This document shows, in pieces, positions 42,824-52,807 of a DNA stretch of 62,153 nt. The notes beneath the pieces were generated by a model, which did not search any database, was not told where the DNA came from, and was given only the letters and a program-made list of their open reading frames with translations. Each line of letters begins with the position of its first letter. Position 1 is the first letter of the stretch. The stretch covers positions 1 through 62,153 of the forward strand of contig JBMSMQ010000003.1 in assembly GCA_049421205.1 (NCBI GenBank), written 5' to 3'. The position numbers and the translations under genes were made by a program. This DNA is from JAFMIT01 sp049421205. GTDB lineage: Bacteria > Actinomycetota > Actinomycetes > S36-B12 > UBA5976.

Positions 42824-44460
42824 TAGATGTCGAAGTTGCCAGATTCAAGGCGAGACTTAAGTGCTACCAAGAATCGAGCAGCATCAGCGCCATCGACAAT
42901 TCGGTGATCATATGTCAGCGATAAATACACCATATGTCGTACGGCGATTGAATCTCTTCCTTCGGTGTCCGTTACCACCACAGGCCGTTTCACAATTGCA
43001 CCAAGACCAAGAATTGCGACCTGTGGTTGATTGATAATTGGGGTATCAAACAATGCGCCACGGCTTCCTGTATTGGTGAGTGTAAACGTTCCGCCACTGA
43101 GTTCATCGGGTGAAACTTGGCCTGAACGAGTACGTTCTGCGAGATCTGCGATATGTCGAGCAAGCCCAGCCATTGAAAGATCTCCAGCATTTCTAATAAC
43201 TGGAACGAGAAGACCCTTTTCAGTATCAACTGCAATCGCAAGATGTTCAGTGTCATGGTACGTCACTGTTCCTGCTTCAACATCAATAGATGAATTGAGC
43301 ACAGGGTGTGATTTCAATGTATCAACAATTGCTTTTGCAAAGAACGGCATGTAGGAAAGTTTCACACCTTCGCGCTCTTCGAATGTCTTTTTGTTCTTAT
43401 CTCTGGATGCAACAATTGCAGTAACATCAACTTCAGCGACCGAAGTAAGTTGTGCACTTACTTGAAGACTTTCGAGCATACGATCAGCGATGACTTTGCG
43501 CAACCGAGTGAGTTTTTCAGTGCGACCTCTTCGGACAGTGTCAATCACAGTTTGTGGCTGCACCTTTTGTGGCGTCGATGTTGCCCCACCGTCACGTTTT
43601 GAAACAGCATCCAACACATCTTGCTTACGAATACGTCCACCTATTCCAGTTCCAACAAGTGTTGATAAATCAATGTTGTTCTCAGCTGCAAGTTTTCGAA
43701 CAAGCGGCGTCACGTATGCATCCGAATTATCTACCTCAGAAGACTTCGCGATAGGGGCGGAAGATGCAATTGGTGAAACCTGAGGAGGTGCAGATACAGG
43801 TGCTTGAAGGACGGGGGCAGTCACAACAGGTGCAGGAGTTGTCGGCACTGGTGCCTGCAAACTCACTGACGATGAAATTATGGCGAGAGTGGAACCAACT
43901 TGTGCGACTGAATCTTCTCCAACAAGGATTTTTGTCACAACACCAGAAACCGGTGCTGGAATTTCTGTATCAACTTTATCGGTAGAAATTTCAACAAGCG
44001 CCTCATCTTGAGAAACACTTTCGCCAACTTTCTTTAACCACCGAGTGACCGTTCCTTCAGTCACGCTTTCACCAAGTGCAGGGAGTACAACATTGGTATC
44101 ACTGGCTGCTCCGCTTTGGGCTGAAGGCACTGATGCTGTTGGCAATTCAACCGGAGCGGGAGTACTCACCACATTTTCAGGAGCAGATGGTGCTGAGGGC
44201 GTTACGACTGGCTCTGAGGAAACATCCGAAGAAATCACTGCGATAACTGCTCCAACGGCAACAACTTCATCTTCATTGACCTTGATTTCCACCAAGATAC
44301 CTGAAACGGGCGATGGGATTTCTGTATCGACTTTGTCGGTTGATACTTCAAGGAGTGCCTCATCGGCTGTAACAGAGTCGCCGACTTTCTTTAACCACCT
44401 GGTGACGGTTCCTTCGGTAACACTTTCACCTAACTGCGGCATTGTAACTTGCACGCTCAT
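42823..44460 (-). CDS. sucB: Dihydrolipoamide acyltransferase (E2) of 2-oxoacid dehydrogenase complexes
   Basis: 545 residues. Two lipoyl domains, lysines in EVSTDKVDTEIPSP near 43 and EISTDKVDTEIPAP near 155, joined by Ala/Pro/Val-rich linkers; peripheral-subunit-binding domain YVTPLVRKLAAENNIDLSTL near 250; catalytic domain with YDHRIVDGADAARFL near the end (His and Asp). In actinobacteria this SucB-named E2 usually serves pyruvate dehydrogenase (DlaT), the 2-oxoglutarate enzyme using a separate E1-E2 fusion. GAGGAGA precedes the ATG. Follows lpdA by 69 bases. Confidence 0.95.
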   Translation of the reverse strand: MSVQVTMPQLGESVTEGTVTRWLKKVGDSVTADEALLEVSTDKVDTEIPSPVSGILVEIKVNEDEVVAVGAVIAVISSDVSSEPVVTPSAPSAPENVVSTPAPVELPTASVPSAQSGAASDTNVVLPALGESVTEGTVTRWLKKVGESVSQDEALVEISTDKVDTEIPAPVSGVVTKILVGEDSVAQVGSTLAIISSSVSLQAPVPTTPAPVVTAPVLQAPVSAPPQVSPIASSAPIAKSSEVDNSDAYVTPLVRKLAAENNIDLSTLVGTGIGGRIRKQDVLDAVSKRDGGATSTPQKVQPQTVIDTVRRGRTEKLTRLRKVIADRMLESLQVSAQLTSVAEVDVTAIVASRDKNKKTFEEREGVKLSYMPFFAKAIVDTLKSHPVLNSSIDVEAGTVTYHDTEHLAIAVDTEKGLLVPVIRNAGDLSMAGLARHIADLAERTRSGQVSPDELSGGTFTLTNTGSRGALFDTPIINQPQVAILGLGAIVKRPVVVTDTEGRDSIAVRHMVYLSLTYDHRIVDGADAARFLVALKSRLESGNFDI

Positions 44461-44529
44461 CGGCTGTTCTCCTCTTCTAATGGAGCAGAAGCTCCTTATC
44501 TTGTCCTATTTTCGCAGACGGACTTCCAT

Positions 44530-45903
44530 TTACGCATGGGCGTGTAATGGTTTTCCGGCCAGAGCCAGATGGGCTTCTCCTAGGGCTTCATTCTGCGTCG
44601 GGTGAGCGTGAATCAGTGGCGCAACATCCTCAGGCATTGCTTCCCACGCATAAATCAACTGTGCTTCACCAATTTGTTCGCCAACTCGAGATCCAATCAT
44701 GTGAACGCCAATAATCGGACCATTCTTTTGTCGGATTAATTTAATGAATCCACTTGTGCCAAGGATTTGGCTCTTTCCATTTCCACCAAGGTTATATTCA
44801 TATACCTCAACATTGTCACCAAAATGTGCTCTCGCTGCAGACTCGTTGAGTCCAACTGATGCAATTTCTGGTTCACAGTAGGTGACGCGAGGGATTGCTT
44901 TCTCGTCAATAACTCGTGGGTTAAGACCGGCAATGTCTTCGGCTACGAAAATCCCATGCTGAAATCCGCGGTGGGCAAGTTGTAAACCGGGAACCAGATC
45001 GCCAACAGCGTATACTCCAGCAACATTGGTGCGCAGTCGATCATCCGTTGTAACCCAACCACGATCGACATTTACACCAACTTCTTCAAATCCATGTCCT
45101 TGCCCATTTGCGCCTCGCCCAACAGCTACGAGTAACAAATCAGCCTCTAAAACTTCACCATTTTCAAGTGTGACACTTACACCTTCAGAGGATTGCGATG
45201 CTGATTGAAACTTCACACCAGTTTTTGCTTTGATTCCTCGTTTTTTGAAGGCTCGTTCAAGTGCTTTACTGATTGATTCTTCTTCTGCGGGAACGAGTCG
45301 ATCGAGTGCTTCAATCACTGTCACATCAGAACCGAATGATTTCCAGACTGATGCAAATTCAACACCGATGACACCTCCACCAAGCACGAGCACACTTCGA
45401 GGAATCCAATCCATTTGTAGTGCTTGATCTGAAGTCATGATTCTTCCACCGATTTCGAGTCCAGGAAGACTTCGTGAGTAGGAGCCTGTTGCAAGCACGA
45501 TATTTTTACCTACATATTTGACACCATTGACTTCAACTGTGTTGGAAGAAATAAGTCGTCCTGTCCCTTCTATATAGGTAACATCTTTACTTTTGATCAA
45601 ACCTTGAAGACCTTTATACAACCTTCCAACGACTGAATCTCGATACGCGTTAACTTTATTGATATCAATACCTTGTAGCTCTGCAAAAACTCCAAAGTTT
45701 TCCGATTCACGGGTGACATCTGCGACTTCTGCTGCATGAAGGAGTGCCTTGGTTGGGATGCAACCACGATGCAGACAAGTGCCTCCAACTTTATCTTTTT
45801 CTATCAAAGCAACTTTGAGACCTAATTGACTCGCGCGCAATGCACACGCATATCCACCAGATCCTCCGCCGAGAATCACGATGTCAAAAGTTTGTTCATT
45901 CAT
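44530..45903 (-). CDS. lpdA: Dihydrolipoyl dehydrogenase (E3)
   Basis: Reoxidises dihydrolipoyl groups with NAD+. 457 residues: FAD motif GGGSGGYACALRA, redox disulfide GGTCLHRGCIPTKAL (cysteines near 43 and 48), NAD motif VLGGGVIGVEFASVW near 171, FAD-contact VYAVGDLVPGLQLAH near 294, and the His-Glu pair HAHPTQNEAL near the C-terminus. Cotranscribed with E2; serves the E1 at the left edge of the window and presumably the glycine cleavage system. Confidence 0.97.
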   Translation of the reverse strand: MNEQTFDIVILGGGSGGYACALRASQLGLKVALIEKDKVGGTCLHRGCIPTKALLHAAEVADVTRESENFGVFAELQGIDINKVNAYRDSVVGRLYKGLQGLIKSKDVTYIEGTGRLISSNTVEVNGVKYVGKNIVLATGSYSRSLPGLEIGGRIMTSDQALQMDWIPRSVLVLGGGVIGVEFASVWKSFGSDVTVIEALDRLVPAEEESISKALERAFKKRGIKAKTGVKFQSASQSSEGVSVTLENGEVLEADLLLVAVGRGANGQGHGFEEVGVNVDRGWVTTDDRLRTNVAGVYAVGDLVPGLQLAHRGFQHGIFVAEDIAGLNPRVIDEKAIPRVTYCEPEIASVGLNESAARAHFGDNVEVYEYNLGGNGKSQILGTSGFIKLIRQKNGPIIGVHMIGSRVGEQIGEAQLIYAWEAMPEDVAPLIHAHPTQNEALGEAHLALAGKPLHAHA

Positions 45904-45932
45904 TCAGTTCGTCTCCATTGTTTTCGGCATCG

Positions 45933-47411
45933 TTAGAGTTTCACTAAACCGTTTGCGATGTCTTCTGCGAGTGTCACCAAAGTGCGCACTGCTGGACCTG
46001 TTGCGCCTTTTGGATGGTAGTCATAAGGTGCTTCAGAGTTGAAAGCGGGAGCTGCAATATCAATATGGACCCATTTCTGTGTGGATTTCACAAATTCCTG
46101 AAGGAAGAGTCCTCCATAAAGAGCGCCACCGTAGGAGTCGCCAATATTCGCTATATCTGCCACAACGGAATCCAGCTTCGGCCTATATTCCTGTGGAAGA
46201 GGAAGTGGCCACATATATTCACCTGATCGACCCGCAGCATCAACAACGACGTCTCTCATTTCATCATTGTTGGACATAACTGCTGAAATCTTCCTACCTA
46301 ACGCGATTACCGCAGCACCTGTAAGAGTAGCAACGTCAACTATTAAATCTGGTTTATCTTCTTGGGCGCGTGCAATTGCGTCCATGAGTACAAGTCGACC
46401 TTCTGCATCAGTGTTGAGAACTTCAACAGTACGTCCACCGTAAGCAACAACCACATCGCCAGGACGTTGAGCACTTCCTCCTGGCATATTTTCTGCAAGT
46501 GCGGCATACGTTGTTACCGAAACTGGGATGTTCAATTGCTTGATAGCAAGAATTGCAGCAATGACAGCAGCCGCACCACTCATATCTGCTTTCATTTCAT
46601 GCATATTGAGTGGTGGTTTTAGTGAAATGCCACCAGTATCAAACGTAATTCCTTTTCCAACAAGTGCAATATGAGCAACTGACTTTCGTGGTCGGTAACT
46701 CAATCTCACGAGGCGTGGTGGCCGTGATGAACCTTGTCCAACACCGACGATTCCTCCATAGCCTTGATTAGCCAATGCTTTCTCGTCGAGCACTTCAATT
46801 GTTAAACCAACTTCTTTCGCCTGTTTCTTGGCAAAATCAGCAACTGCTGCAGGGGGTAAGTGTCCAGGAGCAGTGTTTGCAAGATCTCTTGCGTGATTCA
46901 CTGCCGATGCAACGATTTTCGCTCGCTCCAGAGATTTCTTCAAGATTGAGTTCCGGCCATCTTTGCTTACCACCGAAATGGATTTCACGCTTTGCTTTTT
47001 TGCCGTATTCGATTTTGCTCGATGCGTATTAAATGCATAAGTTCCGAGTAATGCGGCTTCGCTTATTGCGCCAGTCGCATCGGTATAGTCGTCTGGAACA
47101 ACAATGGACCACTTTTTTAGTCCGAAAGTCTGGCGCGCTGCTGTGCCAGTTGCTTTTCGGAAGTTATCGTGGTGTGGATTGTCACCAATTCCGACAACGA
47201 TGATGATTCCTGTCGTTGAGGCAACTGCACCTGGCAGGGTAAGAGATTCGTTGAGCTTACCTTGAAAATCGAGCGACTTCAGCGCAGCGACAATTTTGGC
47301 ATTTTTCGTGCCAAGAGAACTAAGTAGTGAAAAACCCTTATCGCTTGAACGAGCAAAGAGGGTGGTTGCATCTGAAGCAGTGAGCGAGGTGGTGAGTGAA
47401 ATGTTTGTCAT
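45933..47411 (-). CDS. pepA: Leucyl aminopeptidase (M17)
   Basis: 492 residues, hexameric two-metal aminopeptidase. Signature NTDAEGRLVLMDAI near 339-352, metal ligands in VGKGITFDTGGISLKP (Lys, Asp) and MKADMSGAAAV (Asp). N-terminal domain normal. A TTG start two codons earlier is open, but ATG at 47411 lies six bases after CATAAT and fits better. The downstream lpdA follows after 29 bases, so they may share a transcript. Confidence 0.95.
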   Translation of the reverse strand: MTNISLTTSLTASDATTLFARSSDKGFSLLSSLGTKNAKIVAALKSLDFQGKLNESLTLPGAVASTTGIIIVVGIGDNPHHDNFRKATGTAARQTFGLKKWSIVVPDDYTDATGAISEAALLGTYAFNTHRAKSNTAKKQSVKSISVVSKDGRNSILKKSLERAKIVASAVNHARDLANTAPGHLPPAAVADFAKKQAKEVGLTIEVLDEKALANQGYGGIVGVGQGSSRPPRLVRLSYRPRKSVAHIALVGKGITFDTGGISLKPPLNMHEMKADMSGAAAVIAAILAIKQLNIPVSVTTYAALAENMPGGSAQRPGDVVVAYGGRTVEVLNTDAEGRLVLMDAIARAQEDKPDLIVDVATLTGAAVIALGRKISAVMSNNDEMRDVVVDAAGRSGEYMWPLPLPQEYRPKLDSVVADIANIGDSYGGALYGGLFLQEFVKSTQKWVHIDIAAPAFNSEAPYDYHPKGATGPAVRTLVTLAEDIANGLVKL

Positions 47412-47465
47412 ACTCAAATTATGCCCCTAATCCTCAAAATGCGAGAAGGTGGCTAGGTTTTACCT
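47412..47465. promoter_or_regulatory. Divergent leaderless promoters of pepA and gcvT
   Basis: Minus strand: CATAAT (47418-47423) six bases before ATG 47411. Plus strand: TAGGTT (47454-47459) six bases before ATG 47466. No ribosome-binding sites on either side. Confidence 0.6.
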
Positions 47466-48527
47466 ATGAGTGGAGCGAAAATAACCCCACTCCACGGCTG
47501 GCATGTGGCCCGTGGGGCAAAGATGGCCGAATTTGCAGGCTACGACATGCCAATTGAATACGTCGGAGTCCTTGCTGAGCATGAGACTGTCAGGACCAGG
47601 GTCGGGGTCTTTGATGTGAGCCATATGGGCAAAATTCGAGTACGAGGAAGTGCACTTCAGTGGCTCAATGGATTATTAACCAATGATTTAAATTTGATCG
47701 AAAACAACAAAGCACAGTATTCGATGCTCCTCAATGATGAAGGTGGCGTTATTGATGATCTTCTGGTGTATCTAATAAGTGAGGACGACATTTGGCTCAT
47801 ACCCAATGCTTCTAACGCACAACGCGTATTCAACGTTTTGCAGCAGCACAAGAACGATGAAGTGGCCTTAGAGAATCACCACAATGAGTACTGTATTTTT
47901 GCGATTCAAGGCCCAGAGTCCTCGAAAGCACTAGAACACCTTGGACTAAATTCAGAAATCGAGTATATGTCTGCAGGATGGCAACTGTTTGAATCCACTG
48001 AAGTGTTGGTATGCCGTTCGGGTTACACGGGTGAGCAGGGATTTGAGTTAATTTGTCCCAACAGTGCTGCAGAAACTTTATGGAGCACCATCATAAGTTC
48101 GAATGTAGAACCAATTGGTCTTGGTGCTCGTGACACATTACGACTTGAAATGGGCTATCCACTTCACGGTAATGACATCAGTGAGAGCATCACTCCACTC
48201 GAAGCTGGTTTAAAGTGGGCGATCGGCAATTCAAAACCTACATATCTTGGGAAAAGTGCACTGGAGTCAAAAGACACTAAGCGAAAAAGAATTGCATTGA
48301 AACTCATTGATCGCGGCATTCCACGCGGACATATGAACGTATCGAGTTCAGGAAGTCAGATTGGAGAAACAACCAGTGGTGGCTACTCACCGTCGTTGAA
48401 AGTTGGAATTGCACTTGCACTTGTCGATCGAAACTTTAACGAAACTTCTGTAGAGATCGACATTCGAGGAAAACTTATACGTGCAGAAGTTGTAAAACTT
48501 CCATTTGTTTCATCATCCGCGCGATGA
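47466..48527 (+). CDS. gcvT: Aminomethyltransferase, glycine cleavage T protein
   Basis: Transfers the methylene group from aminomethyl-lipoyl GcvH to tetrahydrofolate, releasing ammonia. 353 residues. GcvT features: MAEFAGYDMPIEY near 20, VGVFDVSHMGKIRVRG near 42-57 (catalytic Asp region), IQGPESSKAL near 142, RSGYTGEQGFEL near 180, GLGARDTLRLEMGYPLHGND near 218-237. gcvH and gcvP are not in the window. The last 15 bases overlap the GGDEF-EAL gene end. Confidence 0.94.
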   Translation: MSGAKITPLHGWHVARGAKMAEFAGYDMPIEYVGVLAEHETVRTRVGVFDVSHMGKIRVRGSALQWLNGLLTNDLNLIENNKAQYSMLLNDEGGVIDDLLVYLISEDDIWLIPNASNAQRVFNVLQQHKNDEVALENHHNEYCIFAIQGPESSKALEHLGLNSEIEYMSAGWQLFESTEVLVCRSGYTGEQGFELICPNSAAETLWSTIISSNVEPIGLGARDTLRLEMGYPLHGNDISESITPLEAGLKWAIGNSKPTYLGKSALESKDTKRKRIALKLIDRGIPRGHMNVSSSGSQIGETTSGGYSPSLKVGIALALVDRNFNETSVEIDIRGKLIRAEVVKLPFVSSSAR

Positions 48528-50456
48528 CGAAGTTTGCAGTCGACTAGCTTCTGGCTGACCAAACCAGTATCCCTGGGCGTTCAATACTCCCAAACTTCGT
48601 AGTGCTTTGCGTTGAGCATCAGTTTCAACGCCCTCGGCAATAAACATCATCCCTAATGCGTTAGCAAGTTGCACGAGGGATTTAATAATCGCCTGAGACG
48701 CTTCACTTGTAGCAACCTCTTTCACAAAAGCGCGATCAAGTTTGATGATATCCACCGGCAGTCGCTCCAGAAGGCCAAGAGATGAATACCCTGAGCCAAA
48801 GTCATCGAGTGCAATTTTGCATCCGAGTTCTCTTACTCTGGTGAGTGGACCGCCGACAAGACTTGTATCAATCAATGAATTTTCTGTCACTTCAATTATG
48901 AGACGCTCAGGAGCGAAGTTTGTTGATGACAATATTGACATTAAATCATCAACAAATGTCACCTCTTGAAGTTGCCGTGCTGAAACATTGACTGAGACAT
49001 TTCTGTCTTCGGTGAGTGAACCTGCCATACAGGCGTTACGTAACACCCATTGTCCCATCTGAACAATTAAACCTGAGTCTTCTGCGACCGACAAGAACTC
49101 TTGCGGGAGCAAGAGTTCACCATTTGGATGTCGCCATCGAAGGAGTGCTTCCATGGTATGTACTTGTGAGTTTTTGAGATTCACAATTGGCTGCCAATGG
49201 AGGACTAGTTCGTTGCGCACAATTGCTTGGCGCAGTGCATTTTCTGTGTCGAGTTGGCGCGATAATCGCTCTCCAATTTCATCATAAAAGGTAATATGCA
49301 GTCCAGGACGTCCTTTGGCTCGATACATCGCGATATCGGCATCACGTAATAACTGATTCACACTAGAGTTGGGCTTGGACGTGGCGATACCAATACTTAA
49401 ACCAATATAGGCTTCATAGTCATCGATATCAAATGGCTTTGAAAGTTGCCGTATAAAGCGCTCGGCTGTTCGTAGAATCGAATCTCGGTCCATCGGAGTT
49501 TTACTTATGACAACGAATTCGTCTCCACCAAAACGAGCAAGAAAGTCGCCGTCTGACACTGATTTCGCAAGTCGACCAGCAGCAGCAACCAAGAGTTCAT
49601 CACCCACCGCATGCCCACGCGAATCATTGACCACTTTAAATCGATCAAGGTCACAAAAGTAAACAACTACATTGTCTGGTTCATCAGCGAGGAACTGTGA
49701 AAGTTTCTCATAAAGTGCAATTCGATTAGGCAAATTTGTTAACGCATCGTGCTTCGCCTGGTACGACAGCTGATTTGTTGCGTGAGCCAAGGCGGTTTTT
49801 GCACTCGATACTTTACTTTCTTCATCTGAAATCAATAACTTCGCTTTTCTATATGTTTTTGCAACGCTAATAGAAATCCAGGAGAGAAGTGAGACAAAGA
49901 GTGCGAGTGAAGTAAAGAGCAATATTGCTTGGTTTCTTTCATTCACTGCCCTGGCACTTGCAAGTATTTTGATTTTCTCAACAGCCATAGTTTGATAGTC
50001 AGTGAGCCAACGGCGGGCTTCTGGGACCATCTGATTTCGATAGAGCGTAAGAGTGGTAGCGGAAATAGTTGTGTTTTCCCACAGTTTCATTTCACTGAGT
50101 GTCGATTGAAAATCTTCTGTGACGATGCCACCTGCTACTTCGTCTTCCATTCCAAATCGATTCACTTGCCGCGAAAGTTTTTCGAGGGCACGCACGAGAG
50201 TTTCTGATGCGCTTCTATTACCTACTTCACTTTCAGCACGACTAAATACGTCAAGGGTTTGCTGTTGTGCGAGCAGAATCGTCGATGCGGTTTCTTCTAC
50301 CGTAGTGAGATACGCCGTTTCTTGGTCACGGGCATCTGCATTCGCAACTGCGGAGAATCCAAGTGCTGCGAGCAGTACGACAAGAACTAGCCCAGCAGCA
50401 ATATGTGAACTTCGAAGACCACCACCTAGATCTTCGAGGGTATCCGCAGTTTCCAT
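48513..50456 (-). CDS. Membrane GGDEF-EAL protein (cyclic-di-GMP cyclase/phosphodiesterase)
   Basis: 647 residues. Membrane span near 15-38, an outside helical sensor of ~160 residues, second span near 199-220, short coiled coil, GGDEF domain with FGGDEF near 309, EAL domain with MEALLRWRH, DDFGSGYSSLGLLERLPVDIIKLD and AEGVETDAQ. Active-site residues of both domains look intact. No RxxD inhibitory site precedes GGDEF, so feedback inhibition is unlikely. ATG at 50456 is preferred over a TTG at 50474. Convergent with gcvT. Confidence 0.9.
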   Translation of the reverse strand: METADTLEDLGGGLRSSHIAAGLVLVVLLAALGFSAVANADARDQETAYLTTVEETASTILLAQQQTLDVFSRAESEVGNRSASETLVRALEKLSRQVNRFGMEDEVAGGIVTEDFQSTLSEMKLWENTTISATTLTLYRNQMVPEARRWLTDYQTMAVEKIKILASARAVNERNQAILLFTSLALFVSLLSWISISVAKTYRKAKLLISDEESKVSSAKTALAHATNQLSYQAKHDALTNLPNRIALYEKLSQFLADEPDNVVVYFCDLDRFKVVNDSRGHAVGDELLVAAAGRLAKSVSDGDFLARFGGDEFVVISKTPMDRDSILRTAERFIRQLSKPFDIDDYEAYIGLSIGIATSKPNSSVNQLLRDADIAMYRAKGRPGLHITFYDEIGERLSRQLDTENALRQAIVRNELVLHWQPIVNLKNSQVHTMEALLRWRHPNGELLLPQEFLSVAEDSGLIVQMGQWVLRNACMAGSLTEDRNVSVNVSARQLQEVTFVDDLMSILSSTNFAPERLIIEVTENSLIDTSLVGGPLTRVRELGCKIALDDFGSGYSSLGLLERLPVDIIKLDRAFVKEVATSEASQAIIKSLVQLANALGMMFIAEGVETDAQRKALRSLGVLNAQGYWFGQPEASRLQTSSSRG

Positions 50457-50484
50457 AGGCAAACTATGTACCAAAGGTGTGGTT

Positions 50485-51261
50485 TTAGTGTTCAGTCGTG
50501 AATGGTGCGTTCAGACGGGTGACAGACGCCTTCATTCGTCGTGCAGTGAGCCAGACCAACGTTGCGCTCAGAATAGCTCGGGGGACATCAAAACCACTAC
50601 TGGTGAGCAGCGAAAATTTCGCCCATGCCAATATTCGCTCGGCAATACTTGCAGTAGCATCGAAAGCGATTGCGCTTTGAAGATTTGAAAACGTGGGCCA
50701 AAACCACAAATTCATAAACCAACCAAAGAAGTAGGTCGTGACGAATGCATACAACGTAATCATCAGACGAGAAATTGAAATACGCCCAATGGCACCTGCA
50801 CCGGCTCCGATGAGTGCCGCAAGCACCATTTGGTTTCCAAGCCACGGCCCCACACCACCCGTAACAAGTGCACTGAGCATGAGTGCGAGTCCACCAACCA
50901 TGAATCCAGCCGAAATACCCAATGTATATCCCGCAATAATGATTGCCACCCAAATTGGTTCAAGACCTGCAACACCAAGTCCAAGTGGGCGAAGCGCAAC
51001 AGCGAGTGAAACAAAAATAGCAATGAGCGCAAAGCTACGAATGGATATCATCTGATTCAATACATCGTTCAGCAACAATATCATTGATAGAGGAATAAGA
51101 ATTGCCAGTATCAATTGAATTTGATTCGCATTTGTTGATTGCAGGAGATTTTCACCAGCCAGTAGCGGCCAAGCACTTACTAAAAAGAGTGCAGTAAAGA
51201 TCACACTTGGAAGTGCTACATTCAAAATATCACGCAGGTTGATACGCGCGGTAAACATCAT
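50485..51261 (-). CDS. ECF transporter S component (substrate-binding subunit)
   Basis: 258 residues with about six spans. GGVGPWLGNQMVLAALIGAGAGAIG near 133-158 is typical of S components found with SCO2322-type operons. Given the cobalamin riboswitch in front of the operon, the substrate is probably cobalamin or a corrinoid precursor. ATG at 51261 (51258 also possible) overlaps the ATPase gene end by about 30 bases. Last gene of SCO2322-EcfT-EcfA-EcfS. Confidence 0.82.
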   Translation of the reverse strand: MMFTARINLRDILNVALPSVIFTALFLVSAWPLLAGENLLQSTNANQIQLILAILIPLSMILLLNDVLNQMISIRSFALIAIFVSLAVALRPLGLGVAGLEPIWVAIIIAGYTLGISAGFMVGGLALMLSALVTGGVGPWLGNQMVLAALIGAGAGAIGRISISRLMITLYAFVTTYFFGWFMNLWFWPTFSNLQSAIAFDATASIAERILAWAKFSLLTSSGFDVPRAILSATLVWLTARRMKASVTRLNAPFTTEH

Positions 51262-52807
51262 CAACTTTCAGAAGGGGTAACGGTGCAAAGATTTCACTGA
51301 CAAGCGTGTGTAGTTCCTCGGTGCTGCCCAAAATTTCATAAGGGGAGCCTTGACGGTGAATCTTGCCATCCTCAAGTACAAGAACATAATCTGCAAGTTC
51401 TGCGATGAGATCTAAATCGTGTGTCGCAAGAATTATGGTAGTGCCCTGATCCCTTTGTAAACGTAATTCATCGATGAGTGAATCTTTACTTTTCCCATCA
51501 AGTCCGCGCGTAGGTTCGTCCAGGAGAAGAATTTTTGGATCTGATGAAAGAGCTATTGCTAACGCCAGGCTTAGTTGCTGTCCAGCAGACAAATCTTTCG
51601 GATGTGCAGTTATTGAAGCATTTGGAGCGAGTTTTCGAAATTGAGTCAGTGTGCTACCCGATTGAAGTCCACGGTCTCTATCTGACTGAGCGCAATCTTC
51701 GATAACACTTTGATTCAAAAACACATCTTGTGGATTTGAGGGAACTATTCCGAAGGTGTCTAGAAGGACTTTTCCATAGAACATACGGGTCTCACGATTT
51801 TCGAAAGTGACAGTGCCCTGATATGAAGCGATATCACCGATTAGCGTATGAATCAAAGTAGTTTTACCAGAACCGTTTTGTCCAACCAAAGCCGTTATCT
51901 CACCGGAATTGAAGGTGAAATTGATGTCACTAAGGATTTCTTGCTTATCTATCTGGACACTCACATTACTCACAACAAGATTGGATTCAATAGTTGGAAT
52001 CTTATTTGCAGGCTCACTCCTCAATGCGGGTTTCGCCACCAGTGCGTTACGGAATGCATCTGCGCTGAGACTCTTCTCGGAATCAACATACTCCATTAAC
52101 TGGAGGAATATTGACGGCGTGCTGAGGTAGGGAAGACTATCGCGCGGCGAAATAACGAGAGCGTTTTCAAGCAGAGCTACAGATGTCGCAAATTCGAGAA
52201 GCCGATCAGTTCGATGTTCCGAAATGAGAACGAAGACAGAATTTAACGTTGCGTAATCTCTCAATACACTCAGCAACTCTCGTGAGATTTTTGAGTCAAG
52301 CGCACTTGTTGGCTCATCGAGCAACAACAATTTTGGTTTCACGACGAGTGCTGCCGCGATTGCCACGCGCTGCCGTTGTCCAGCGCTGAGTGTCACGATC
52401 TCCTGAAAAAGTAGATTCTCTATGTTGAGGCTTTGTGCGACTTCGTGTACTCGATAATTGACATCATCTACACATAGTTCCAAAAATCGTAATCCAAATG
52501 CGATTTCATCAAATACTACTTCTGATACAAACGTTGTGTCAGGGTCCTGCCCAACGAAGCCAATTAACTGAAATCTTTCCCGTTGATTGAGATTCGATAC
52601 ATCAAGACCATTGAAAGTAATGTGTCCTTTCAAATTCCCGCCCTTGAAGCGAGGAGTGCTCCCTGCGATTATTTCAAGCAATGTGCTTTTGCCAATGCCG
52701 GTTGGTCCTACGAGGAGATGAATTCCATAATCATGAAACTCAAGATTGAGATTTGAAAAAACCTCCTGATTCTTGTAACGAAAATCAAGTCCCTGAATAT
52801 GCAGCAT
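51230..52807 (-). CDS. ECF transporter ATPase, two fused ABC domains
   Basis: 525 residues: two ATP-binding cassettes in one chain, standing in for EcfA and EcfA'. First: Walker A GPTGIGKST near 35, signature LSAGQRQRV, Walker B LLLLDEPTSALD. Second: Walker A GQNGSGKTT near 310, signature LSAGQQLSLALA, Walker B ILLLDEPTRGLD. H-loops are ISEHRTD and LATHDLD. Drives uptake by the S and T components encoded on either side; overlaps EcfT by 23 bases. Confidence 0.93.
   Translation of the reverse strand: MLHIQGLDFRYKNQEVFSNLNLEFHDYGIHLLVGPTGIGKSTLLEIIAGSTPRFKGGNLKGHITFNGLDVSNLNQRERFQLIGFVGQDPDTTFVSEVVFDEIAFGLRFLELCVDDVNYRVHEVAQSLNIENLLFQEIVTLSAGQRQRVAIAAALVVKPKLLLLDEPTSALDSKISRELLSVLRDYATLNSVFVLISEHRTDRLLEFATSVALLENALVISPRDSLPYLSTPSIFLQLMEYVDSEKSLSADAFRNALVAKPALRSEPANKIPTIESNLVVSNVSVQIDKQEILSDINFTFNSGEITALVGQNGSGKTTLIHTLIGDIASYQGTVTFENRETRMFYGKVLLDTFGIVPSNPQDVFLNQSVIEDCAQSDRDRGLQSGSTLTQFRKLAPNASITAHPKDLSAGQQLSLALAIALSSDPKILLLDEPTRGLDGKSKDSLIDELRLQRDQGTTIILATHDLDLIAELADYVLVLEDGKIHRQGSPYEILGSTEELHTLVSEIFAPLPLLKVDDVYRAYQPA

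Noticed and set aside
44045..44605. 186-codon plus-strand frame opposite the E2/E3 genes
   Set aside because: Ser/Thr-rich antisense translation of the E2 lipoyl linkers; both minus-strand genes are certain.
50119..50688. 189-codon plus-strand frame opposite the GGDEF-EAL and EcfS genes
   Set aside because: Low-complexity Ser/Arg-rich antisense translation spanning two real genes.
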